A stretch of 64,000 nt of DNA from Stichopus chloronotus (Eukaryota; Echinodermata; Holothuroidea; Aspidochirotida; Stichopodidae), in assembly GCA_021234535.1 (NCBI GenBank), contig CM037843.1, forward strand, positions 37,883,200 to 37,947,199, in the 5' to 3' direction. Made by a program: the position numbers and the translations under genes. This document shows positions 1-10,591 of the stretch, piece by piece (the first letter of the stretch is position 1; every line of letters starts with the position of its first letter). Below the pieces are notes generated by a model. It did no database searches. It was not told where the DNA came from and saw only the letters and a program-made list of their open reading frames with translations.

Positions 1-830
1 CACTAAAACTTCCAAAAAGCGAGCCCAGACGACGAAGCCACCCTTTTGATTTAGACGACCGCATAGACTAGATCGCGAAGCGACAAGCCTTTATTTCCCT
101 GAAAGATAGCAAGGAGAATTTTGTTAACAAACCGACAACCCACATGTCGTTTGAGAAGGCCTGCAAAGTCTGAAATTGGACAATTAAGCAAGCACATATC
201 CGACAATGTAATCAAGATCATAAAAAGCAAATCCAACGTTAATCAATGCAAAAGCACACGCGACTTCTTGCAGTGGTACAATAACAGTGCAGAAAAACCC
301 GACTATCCCTTTCTTCGACATAGTAGAGTTCTATACGTCAATTACAGAAAAACTCCTGAAAGCCCTGAATTTTGCTAATCAGCAGAATTACACCAGAGGA
401 GATAAGCACCATTCTCCATGACAGACGTCATGCGAACCATTGCTTTCAGTAACGACACACGGTGGAGAAAAAAGATCAATGACAACCTATTTGACGTAAC
501 TATGGGCAGATTGGATGGGACAGAATGTTGCGCGCTTGTAGTGTACTACATCATGGCTACCCATGCTGAAATCTGCTGTCCATGCTGAAACCTAAATATG
601 GAAACAGTCTCGGTCTCTAGACAGATGACAGTCTTGGTGCTTTCAGCTGCCTTACAAGAGAGCTTGGAAATATCAAGAAAGATATGTGCAAAAAATTCAG
701 TGGGAATGAGCTGAAGATAGCAGAAACAAAAAAAATAAAAAAACGTAAACTACCTCGACGTCACTCTGGACCTAATATGGAACGTCAGATAGCGAACTGC
801 CTACCCTTCTTTTACTAAATATAGTTTAAA
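1..830 (+). pseudogene. Decayed reverse-transcriptase fragment of a retroelement
   Basis: Fragments of one reverse transcriptase can be read in order but in different frames. From about 45 the frame reads FDLDDRID, a stop, then IAKRQAFISLKD (to about 105). Near 135-235 another frame gives CRLRRPAKSEIGQLSK. At 314-375 a third gives FDIVEFYTSITEKLLKALNF. At 451-540 comes NLFDVTMGRLDGTE, at 621-650 TDDSLGAF (the Asp-Asp catalytic pair) and at 745-774 VNYLDVTLDL. The order and spacing match the LKDxKxNF / PAKSEIG / FDIVEFYPSIT / FDVTMGxxDGxE / YRDDG / LDVTL series of a reverse-transcriptase lineage common in marine invertebrate genomes; that match is from memory. Several frameshifts and stops make it a dead copy, and it is cut by the left edge. 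I cannot assign the retroelement class. Confidence 0.8.
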
Positions 831-3800
831 AGTCTTCATTTTTGATGATTGATATTTGTCAATAGAAAAATCTCTTTGACAGCGTCGTGCTTTCGAGGTT
901 TTCTGTGAGTAGACTTGTACAGTATCTTTACCATTTGAAAATGCCAGGTTAAATCGCCTTTTGAATATTTTCGACCTCAAGCATTTGACGCATTTTTTTT
1001 TTCGGGGAATCAGTGTAGCTTCGTTATATTCTTTTTGTGTTTCCTTAATTTCATGACAGCAAATGAAGGAAGCATTAAAATATTACTGATAAATGTGAAG
1101 ACCATATTTATTTCATATAAAACATATGAAATGGTGCTGGAACGGGGTGTGGAGGTGGTGGGAGCTTCATCAGATTTTAAACTGTCGAAGAGATTCTTGA
1201 CGTACACAACTCTGTAAGAGCATTTATTACACCAGCTGAAAAGAAAAGATGGTCCGTTGTCAGATTAACCAATGCGGGGTGTCCTCCATCCCTTTGAAAA
1301 TTGTTTAACATTTCAAGGTTTCTCGATGTAAAATGTTGAGAGATTTCACGCGTTTTTTCTTCCTTTATGTTTATTCCAAAAAAACTGGACCTTGCATTGC
1401 TTTTTGGTTCTGCCATCCGTGCCTACATGCCTGCATATATGATACACCATCAAGATCAAAGTTCCTAATTCATCCGGTTCCAACTTATTTTGTTTTGGTG
1501 TATACATGTGTGTTTCCTCTCATACCTTTTTTTTCAAAATGATTTTAAATATTTAAATTAACGATCAAATACGTTACAGGAAATAACATATGCTAGGTTT
1601 GTATGGACTGAAGTTTCCATTTATATTTCATGAAGATATATAGTAATCTTGTATACGTATGTACTTATGGCGCATTTCGTGGCCGAATAAGACTCTCAAT
1701 GCAAAAAGGTGATAATTGCAAAATTCGCTAGTCACAGAAACAATCTAACAAAGTTGCAATGACTTTGTTCAACGTTTTGCGTACATGTGTGTCTGCTTTA
1801 GATTTAGGAATAGTAAGGAAAAAAAGTTTGCTGGTAGACCCATTTCACTAAAGCCAGGACTAAAACGATGCTAGTAATGAATCAAATTTAATATGGCATG
1901 ACAACTCATAGGTGCGATTTTGACGTAGGATGCAGTAGCAGCGGAGAAAAATTTATCTCACACCGGCATTTGTAGCCTATAAAAATCAGAGAATAAGAAT
2001 TAACATATTGAATTTAGTATTTATTTATATATATTTATTATTTATTATTGACTATTGAATATTGAATTTAAATAGAAGTGAAGAAAACACAGACAAACCA
2101 GTGTAATAATCGAATAATAATCGGAGGTCATACTTCACGGATTTTTTTTAATGTTACAACCTGCCTAAACCAACAACCATACAACAAGGAAACAAAGCGA
2201 TGATACCTCTGCCTCAACGACAAACTCAGTGCCATCAACACCGAAAAACAGTTTCTCCCATCAAGCGCCCCATATGCTGGTATAAAATTGCCTCCAAGAC
2301 AAGAAGTTTAACCCTAGCAACCTCACAGTAATCATACGAAAGCAACAGGTAATTGAATGAGTGGTGACAGATCCCACTCCCTAAGCATTGTTTTTAGCAT
2401 GGACAGGGTGATGCCTGGCTTGATTCCACATAGGATAATAATAAAGTTCAATCCTGATCGAACTGGGGCTTGCCCAGCTCCTGCAGACTACTTGATTCCA
2501 CAGATCAGGTAGCATACCTGACCCTATATATAGAAGTTGGTGATTCCTCCGCATTTTGTTCACATGAACGTGTCGGTGAAAGTCCATATCAGGGACATTT
2601 GGACAACTTTTTTGGTATTTTATCCTTTGAGATGGGTCCTTTTGTGGATTGACTATTGAAGTAGGCGAGTTGAGACACACAAGGTGTGAAAATGGTACCA
2701 ATTGAAGCAATTATGGAAAAGTTATGGACTTTTAGCTGGCGGAGCAGTATCATTCGAGGAGATGTGTGATTTGCCCCAGTAACAAGGTATGGTAACTTGG
2801 ACGGCCTCTAGCAGAGAATCTAACCACCTAAGGTAAGGAAAATTGAAAAAGCCATGAATGGCCAATGTGTCAGCTTTCTAAAGAGTGGCAGCTTATATCT
2901 GTTGAAAACTTCTACAGGGCTTCAGAGACCGCGTTACTTTTGCAATTTAGTGTGTAAGTTAAAAGGGAAATTAATAGGGGTATGCTACCATCAAGAATCC
3001 CAAACAAATAGAGGACAGCAGAAGACCACACACAGATACACGACACACAACAGACCAATAGTCAACTGCCCCTTAAATATCTCTGAGCAAGGGCAAGGTG
3101 ATGCCGTTCTGGGTCCTGCCCATGCAGTCATCGGATAATCCCCAGCACAGCAAACCTCCAACCACACCCTCTACACACAGCCACATGAACCGACAAATTC
3201 CGCCTATGGGTGATCCGAACCGGCAGCCGCCTCACTGGCTAGACACAGCCAGTTTTAACCGCCCTCGACGATGGAACAACGCACCTGAAATCCCATATCT
3301 CAATGAGATGAGTTCATCTGCCAATTTCTTCAGAAGAAGCCAGCCGTCTAAAGACTGCCCAACTAAACGTACACATTACCCTATCGCAAAAAAGTTCAGA
3401 CAGTAATGCATGCAACAATTATACGCCATATAGGTATAACATTAATGGCAACTGGTTGTCAAAAGTCAATAAGATATGAGTGATATGAGCATTAAATAGG
3501 GTACCGTACAATTTTTTTTTTCGGGGGGGGGGGGGCAGAAAATGGTAGTTGGGTGCCACTTGGTCATCCTGGAACATTTTTCTTAGTAACATCACAAGTC
3601 ACTCCTCTTTTTAATCCATAAGTAAGTCTCGAGATCTTATATTTTAATCTTTCCTGAAATAATATGAGTATCAAATGGAGAATGTAGGCACCCCAGAGGG
3701 TCATAATGCCTAAGCACATTCGAATGAAACAGCTAGAATCATCTAGAGGAATGACATGTAAACGTCTGCCTGCTTTTGCAATAGGTCTGGCGTAAGAGCT

Positions 3801-4369
3801 CCAAACACGTTTTTTTTTTATTATTATTATTATTTTTTCAGCACAAGGAAGGTAATTTTTTCTTGCAGGTAACCTTGTTTAAGGAATTTGATTGGCTGAT
3901 TGTCGTGTATCTTATCTCCCGAACTCCCCTTACCCGTTCTTTTGTGACATGAAATTTGTTATCTTCGATAATCATACTTTATGATCCAGTGTTGGCTGTA
4001 TTCAATACTGAGTCAGAGCAGCATTTTACAAGGTCAGTTTCAGCGGAGCGAAACATTTCGCTGTATATGACAGACGCCTGTGCCTTTAGTTATATGTCGC
4101 ATTTTCAAAGTAAATTAAAACCTTGCATGTCGATGATGACAAATTCGGACTTGCTATCATGCTGAAATATTCCGCATTTACCATTCGTTAGCGACGATTA
4201 TGAACAGAAAAGCTTTCCCTTGGACTTATAGCTCATCAAGACCCGATGGGCTCTGTGGTTCCTTGCGTGATTGTTTAAACTGCAGTCCTTCAAGTCTTAA
4301 ACATGGGTGATCCACGTTTTATCAAATCCCCCCAAAATTTCCATTTGTCCTTAAGAATGCTGATCAGCC
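831..4369. other. Non-coding spacer, no supported gene
   Basis: This stretch is AT-rich, with only short overlapping reading frames on both strands and no splice-linked coding pattern. A Pro/Asn/His-rich 102-codon frame at 3098-3406 (+) ends in SKDCPTKRTHYPIAKKFRQ and could be a piece of a mobile element, but nothing supports it further. A G-run lies at about 3523-3535. Between 3811 and 3840 there is a T/TTA low-complexity tract. Confidence 0.6.
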
Positions 4370-5030
4370 AAATGTACTTCACTACCATGGTACTTACCTG
4401 AATTGAAAGGATTTCACTACCACATTGCTAATTTGACAAACCTTTCACATTGTAAAGTAAAATGTGCAGAGAAAAAAAACGTTTTGCATAATCCATGAAA
4501 TAGTCTTAATGAGTTAGCATGATTTCATAAAATGGTCCATATGGCCTCACATGGGGCCAATAATCCTGGACAACCTGAAGGAGCCACTACCATACAGAAG
4601 TATTAAAGTGCCACAATTTAAACCGAACACTATACAATCTGCAGAAGAAGCATTTTGCATGATTCCATAAAAAGGTCCATGTGGCCCATTTGGACCTTGG
4701 CCCCCAAAATCCTGAACACCTAAGGTACCAATACCACAATGATAATTTGGCAAACCTTTTGCATTGTAAAGCAAGCAAAATATGTAGAGAAGAAACGTTT
4801 TGCATGATTTCATAAAATAGTCCATCTGGCCCATATGAGACCAATAATCCTGAACAACCTGAAGAAACCACTAACATAGTAGTAGTGTGACAAGATTTCT
4901 ACTTAAAACAATACCATCTGTAGGAGAAGAGTCTTTTAGCATGATTTCATCAAATGTTCCATATGGCCCATTTGGACCTTGGACCCAAAAATCTTTAATA
5001 CCTCAAAGGCACAACTACAACAATGCATCC
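4370..5030. repeat. Tandem repeat, ~140-bp units in a dimeric ~280-bp order
   Basis: The phrase GCATGATTTCATAAAAT recurs with small changes at about 4518, 4658, 4802 and 4939, a period of 137-144 bp. Units alternate. Copies starting at 4518 and 4802 continue into CCAATAATCCTG, AACAACCTGAA and CCACTA, whereas copies at 4658 and 4939 continue into ATTTGGACCTTGG and a CACAATG-like end. The left flank (4383-4510) matches the half-unit at 4720-4800, so the array is roughly B-A-B-A-B. This is a higher-order (dimer) satellite. Several open frames on the minus strand here are only translations of the repeat. Confidence 0.8.
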
Positions 5031-5099
5031 ATATACCAAGTGTGACATTTGTCCAAGCTTTATAACTTGAGATATTCTGTTAAAAAGGTTTTCAGAATT

Positions 5100-5385
5100 T
5101 TGTGCCTTGTTTCCGCAGATGAGCTTTGACTTCCACCAAAAAGAAAAAGGCACACCTTCTCAACATGGCGGAACTAGATACAAAGTTTACAAAGACTTTC
5201 ATCTGACTTTCCCCTGTTGAGTTAGAGTGACCTTAACAAGTGTCACAGAAACACAGAATTTTCCCCCGGTGCCCCCCCCCCCCCCGACAACCTTTGTCTT
5301 CCAAAAAACGATAGGGCACACCTCATCAATATGGCAGACCTACATACCAAGTTTGACTTTCATCTGACAATCCATACACGCTAAT
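5100..5385 (-). repeat. Inverted, diverged member of the ~155-bp half-site repeat family
   Basis: Two diverged copies read, on the minus strand, like the units at 44360-44820. Phrases such as CTTCCACCAAAAA...GGCACACCTTCTCAACATGGC (5130-5170) and CTTCCAAAAAACGATAGGGC...CATCAATATGGCAGACCTACATACC (5297-5350) are reverse complements of the 'GGTATGTAG...CCATATTGAG...CCCTATCGTTTTTGGTGGAGG' portion of the family. A poly-C run sits between the copies. The AGGTCA half-sites are degraded here. Confidence 0.65.
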
Positions 5386-5539
5386 AAAATTTGGCCATTT
5401 ACGCGAAGATGGGTAGTGATATTTTGTGGCCCATGAACAATGGCTTCATAATGTTTTTCTATTCTCTCCTTTTACAATTTACATATAGTTACAATTTCAA
5501 TGGATGAATGTTTCCTGTAAACGGAAGCAAATTAATTCT

Positions 5540-5770
5540 TTACTTTTCTATCTGTCCCGTGGCAAAATGAAGGAGGCAGAAAGGGTAGTCTCCAGGCCCT
5601 CCCAAGGAGACACTAAATGACACAAAAGATAGAGACACAGAATGAGACAAAATTATAGGAAAGGTAAAGTAAAATACAAGCTGGAATACATATAGTGCAT
5701 CCAGGAAACGATAGTGTTGCCCATATTCAGTCTTCAAAATTCAAGTAAGTCTTCAGTCTTCATCATCAAG
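5540..5770 (+). repeat. Dispersed repeat, copy 1 (partner at 9500-9745)
   Basis: The end of this segment, with CCAGGAAACGAT, TTGCCCATATTCA and CTTCAAAATTCAAG before TCATCATCA, is matched in the same order and orientation at 9685-9745. The bodies share a purine-rich AAAGATAGA..GAATGAGA pattern. It appears to be an interspersed, non-coding element of unknown class. Confidence 0.55.
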
Positions 5771-5779
5771 GGACTAACT

Positions 5780-6119
5780 CAAGGGGTGTGGGGTGCCCCC
5801 CCCCCTTAAAATGTTTAGAATCGTCCCAGTGTAGTTATTGACTGACTCCGCGTTTATTGTACACCTTATTCTTTCAAGTCGCATGGCACTGATTGATCTC
5901 GCTGGGCAAAAATACCTTCACCCCCTACCCCCCAAAAAAGAAAGGAAACCCCCCCCCCCCGAAAAAAGAAAGGAAATCCCATTGAGTTACGCCCTGCTCT
6001 TTATTGGATGTGTATACACATTTTATCTGACTTAAATAGCGAAAATCTTCCAGTAATGTAAGGTTAGGAGTTCTAATCAAGAATATACCGACAGTAGGCT
6101 ACCATTTATGGCAAACCTA
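5780..6119. other. Non-coding spacer with C/A-rich runs
   Basis: Short poly-C runs at about 5796-5806 and 5950-5960 are interleaved with AAAGAAAGGAAA tracts. No gene is visible. Confidence 0.5.
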
Positions 6120-6930
6120 ATATGCAGTGATTCGAAAAACAAAGTTTATCGACGACAAACTCAGTTTTCGACAGGTAATTTACAGTTTTCGACCGAAAAA
6201 CTGAGTTAATGCCAAAAAAAAAAAAAAAAAGAGTTTTTTTATCGATAAAGTTTATTATCGAAAATACTTGTTTGGAGCGATAAACTACGCTTATCTTTAA
6301 ACTAAGTTTTTCGACCCATAAACCCAGTTTTCCTATAGCAAAAATGAGTTTCTGTTGGAAAACTCAAGTAATCGACCAAAAAACAGGTTTTCTTTCAACC
6401 CCCACCCCCCAAAAAAAGAAAGTTTAGAAGCGTTTTTCGGACCATTATTCATATAAATTCATGTTTCGGATAAATTCTGTTTATCGAGAGTTTTTTTTTT
6501 TTTTCGAAGAACAGGATTTTTCGATAAGCTCAGTTGCTTCGATTTTGTGAGCGATAACTCAGTTTTTCTAAAACTGTTTATCGAACGAAAAACTGGGTTT
6601 TTCGATAAATTCAATCTTCGAGGGATGAGCACATTTTCTTTTCTTAATTTTTTTTTTTAAAGTTCTGATTTCGGTTAACGGTGTTTTCCGATAAACACGG
6701 TTTTTCGATCAAGACTGTCTTCCTCGGAACAGATAGGACACTTGTTTACTAAGTAGACGCATGCAGTGATGTTGCCTATAAACAACGTGATTGTGTTACA
6801 CCGTGGAAAGATACAGTAGATATGTAGCGGGCCTTGGTCGAAAACTGTTTATCAAAAAACATGTTTATCAGGTTTTTCAAAACCCTTATTTCACTAAATG
6901 AACAAACTTTTCCTAAAAACAAAGTTTATT
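6120..6930. repeat. Palindromic low-complexity island, TCGATAAAC/GTTTATCGA words
   Basis: For about 800 bp the sequence is a degenerate patchwork of TTTTTCGATAAACTC, AAACTGAGTT, GTTTATCGA and GTTTTTCGACC-like words in both orientations, interrupted by T or A runs. Every few tens of bases a word and its reverse complement occur close together, so many short hairpins are possible. No fixed period is obvious. No coding potential is seen. Confidence 0.8.
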
Positions 6931-8172
6931 GATAAACTCAGCAGTGAAAGTGGTGCTGTCTTTGTGAGATATGTACTTTGTGATTGCCTGGGATTTGTTG
7001 TAGGCCTAGATGTCTCTAGATTAATGGTGCACGGTTGCTTCTAGTGCCCTGATTGACATGGGGATGACTTTCGCTCAGGCTGATGTTCCACAGTCTCTGC
7101 ACTTCGAGTCGCAGGTCATGGTACTTGGGTATTGTTTTTTTTTTTCTTTCTTGACTATGTGTGAGTCATTGGGTATTTCCACATCCATTATCAGTCCTTC
7201 CTGTTCTTCTTTGTCTATGATTATCAGGTACGATCTGCGAGATACTATTACTCTATCTGCCCCAACTTCGAAATCTTGATCAGAGGATTTTAGACTCGTC
7301 GTTTCATTCGGTCGAGTTTTCGATTCTCGAAAGAAATGTGTGAAGCAAGCTTAGCGAAGTATGCCTATTCAATTGTTTTCCACAAACAAACGTTACTCTA
7401 AGAGACCGTACGTTATTGTAAATCTCGTGATGTTATGATGCATGCATATATTAGGAGTAGTTACTATTTGCTCGCGACCCCACTATGACTTCTCTCAAGT
7501 GTGTGTTGCATATGCACAATAAAGCATGGACTTGGATCATGGGCTTGGATCATGACCTACGGGCGGGGGGTTGCTTTATAAGTTATTCGTTAGGTTACGA
7601 AGGGCTGTGTATACAGAAAGCCGTGTATGTGTCTGCAGTGTACGTGAAAAAAAGGCCTACGTGGGCGACCTGCGCTGTGCATGTGGATGATGATTCTCAC
7701 AGTGGCAGTTTTTTTTGGGGGGGTTGAAAATTACCAATCTCCCTGTGTTTTACTAATCTCCCTTTTTTGGCTCTGAAAAATGTAAATGTTCCTTTATTTT
7801 CGGTGAGACAGGTTGGCAGGTCTGGTCCACAGACATCGGAATCTTCACAGGCCTAGCTGAAAAATGGGATTTCCATGACACAGTCATAGTGAAAGTTAAG
7901 TGCGGAGTGCAGTTACCATGGTGATCGACGCGTCCCTCTTGCCTGCTGATCGATTTTTCATTCTTACCATGATGCATGGCCAAACACCGTATACGTACCT
8001 GGGATGAAGACTACGGCCGGCTTCGCTGCATCTCTCAGTCTGATGTCGTGCAATTAATACTATACTGCACGTCGAGAAACGTGTTGCAAAGATCTTTGGT
8101 ATATGGAAACACGAAAACAGCTCCTGCATCTATTTTGACCCTGGTTTAGATGAGTAATGCGGTCACTTAGAC
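6931..8172. promoter_or_regulatory. Upstream region of gene 1 (probable promoter and 5' UTR)
   Basis: This stretch has no convincing coding sequence. The last few hundred bases before the start codon of gene 1 must include its promoter and 5' leader, but I do not see a clear TATA box or a unique initiator. An in-frame TAA at 8155-8157, six codons before the ATG at 8173, shows that the open frame cannot extend upstream without another splice. Confidence 0.35.
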
Positions 8173-10591
8173 ATGGATGATGCTGACCTCGAAAAGCTCA
8201 CAGTAAAACCAGGTCTTTTGAACCCAAAATTTCATCGCAGTGTCACAGAATACAACGTAACAGTTGCGAGCAATGTTAACAAACTAACATTAGATTACTT
8301 CACCAGTGATAGCAATGCGTCAACACAAATTTTGGTAAGCAACCCTGCGACTGAGCGGTAGGCCTAACTTGGGCATGAGAGTTTGCCTTAATTCAACTGT
8401 CAAACACTGTTACTGTTATGGCCTCTGCTTTTTAGGCCTAGCTTTATAGTACACATACCAATCCAGTCTTATAACCTAGAATTATATAGCATGTTTGCAC
8501 CTAGAATGATGCACTTGAGGATTTGATTGATGACTGAAATTGGTAAAAGTCCAAAACACTCATTTAGATGGGCTTTAGAACAAGCAGTACCTCAAAAATG
8601 TAATCATATGAAAAGATTTTCTGTGCTGTCCCTTCTCATTTTAAAATTGAGAATAACGTGAACCCAAGATTTCTGCTTTTAATTTTTTTTTTCTTTATCA
8701 CATTGTCACTTCTGTGGAGTCGTAAACAAAGTCAAAAATGGCAGAGTAGCATCAGCCATGAGTTATAGTTTAGTTTAGTATTCGAGGATCAGAAAGTATG
8801 AATACTCATGAAGGGATCCTTTTCCATGTTGATCATGGATGAACACTGTCAAATTTTGCCTACCCTTTTCAAACAGTGTTCATTCTGGGTTGTTTTGCTG
8901 AAGTGATATTTCAAATTAAGATATGAAGGCGAGCCTATGGGCAAGGAATAAAATGATCAAGTTACAAATAGCTGCCGTGCTTCCATGCTTGCATACCAGG
9001 AGAAAGTTACTGTCCTTCCTTTGGGTTGTCAAAATAGTCTGAGACTCCTCATTATGTTTCTTAAAGTTAGCTTTGTGAACCATTTCATCTTAATTCTAGC
9101 ATCATGATGGAGGAAGGACCATACCACTGAAAGAGGGAGACACAACTCTAGTAAAAATTGAAGTGACTGCAGAAGATGGTACCACCAAGATTTATCAGAT
9201 TGATGTCAGGAGGCTATCAGCCAGTGATGCCACACTCAACGGTATCAAGTTATCTGAAGGGGAACTTGTGCCAGTATTTGATGCCAGTCATCTCCAGTAC
9301 TCTTGTAAGAAAAACTTGGTACTGTATTTGTGTTCATCTTTCTCATCATTCCAGTCAGTTTTGGAATGTCTCATTTTTCACATATTTATCGCAGTCTATC
9401 ATGAAAGGGTTGAATGTATTAGTTGACATATAAAACAAATTAACAAACATGACCAAAAGCAATAACAGCTGGTGGAGCTACATAGAGTAAGGAAGTAAGG
9501 TTCCCCCACCTTCCCCCCCCCCCCCCACCACCTCTGCTTCAGTAACTCAAATGAATTACTGGTACCCTTTTCAACATTTCATGAAGAAAAAAGTAAAGAA
9601 AATGATAGAAAGACATAAGAATGAGAAACAATTGAAAGAGAACATAAAGAAAATGCAAGATGGAGTGCTTCAGCTTCCTCCGCCTCCAGGAAATGATTGC
9701 CCATATTCAACCTTCAAAATTTGAGCAAGTACAGTATTCATCATGAAACTTATAATTTAATATTTGCTAAGTGTTCCAAAAATAAATGAAAGAGGACTCA
9801 TATTAATTTATTATGAGATCTTGTATCATCCGAACCCATTTGATATAATTACCATTTCATAGACTTATGTTCTCAGCCTCGAGAAATTGCAGACCTTTTT
9901 CAAGACTAGGCACATGCATCCTTAAGCACCTTGGAATTAAGTGCCATTTCTGGCTATCTGGGGAGTTGGCAAAGCTAATAATTTGTTTGTACGCTCTGCG
10001 TCAACTGAAGGTGGCACTCCAATTAGATAGTCCTTCAAGCATTCACCCTCACCCCAATATCTTTCTTGTTCTGCCTGTTAGTTTAAATGTAGATGGAAGA
10101 CTGCCATTGGGTATCTCTATTATACAATGTCCCTAAAAAACTATTTTTGCCCCTTCTGACAAACTGCTAGTTTCCACACTGACTATAGCTGTTCAGAAAA
10201 TTGCGAATTTACGATCCATTTTACTCTGTACATATAATCAGTACTGTAGCATGTTTTTATATTCCTAGTAAAGTTAGTAATGCACACATTAAGTCAAAGT
10301 TGTTTTTAGTCTTGCTATTTTCAAAATAGCATGAATGTATCTATGCTACCCTTTTTTATGTCTGGCTATGAATTCAGCCGTCTTTTGTAAAAAGACAGAG
10401 ATGTTTACTTTGAATGTTTAGGTACTGTTCCTTACAATTTGAGCTGCCTGAAGATAACTCCATCTGTTCTGGACAAGAAAACAGCTGTTACTCTGAATGG
10501 TCAAGATCCAAGCTCGACGGAAGTCAGCCTTAACATCGGTGAAACGATGGTGAATCTGGAAGTGACATCAGCTGATGGGTCCTCTAAAGCG
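8173..10591 (+). CDS. Gene 1 exons 1-3: two cadherin-like beta-sandwich repeats
   Basis: Exon 1 (8173-8334) encodes LEKLTVKPGLLNPKFHRSVTEYNVTV, exon 2 (9100-9304) ends the first repeat with KIEVTAEDGTTKIYQIDV, and exon 3 (10422-10591) plus the first codons of exon 4 complete the second with LEVTSADGSSKAVYSVVV. The pattern 'L..L.V..G.L.P.F....T.Y.V.V' followed by 'V.V.A.DG....Y.I.V' is that of the cadherin-like beta-sandwich family (Pfam Cadherin-like, PF12733, from memory). Repeats cover residues ~5-93 and ~94-187. In known proteins these modules act in binding; here no signal peptide precedes them, which argues against a cell-surface role. Exon ends are phase 0, 1 and 0. Confidence 0.8.

Noticed and set aside
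3098..3406. 102-codon Pro/Asn-rich + frame
   Set aside because: Could be the end of a mobile-element ORF, but there is no motif, no homologous flank and no splice context to support it.
4547..4877. Overlapping 95-96 codon frames on the minus strand
   Set aside because: They are translations of the ~140-bp tandem array, with the same phrases recurring because the DNA repeats.
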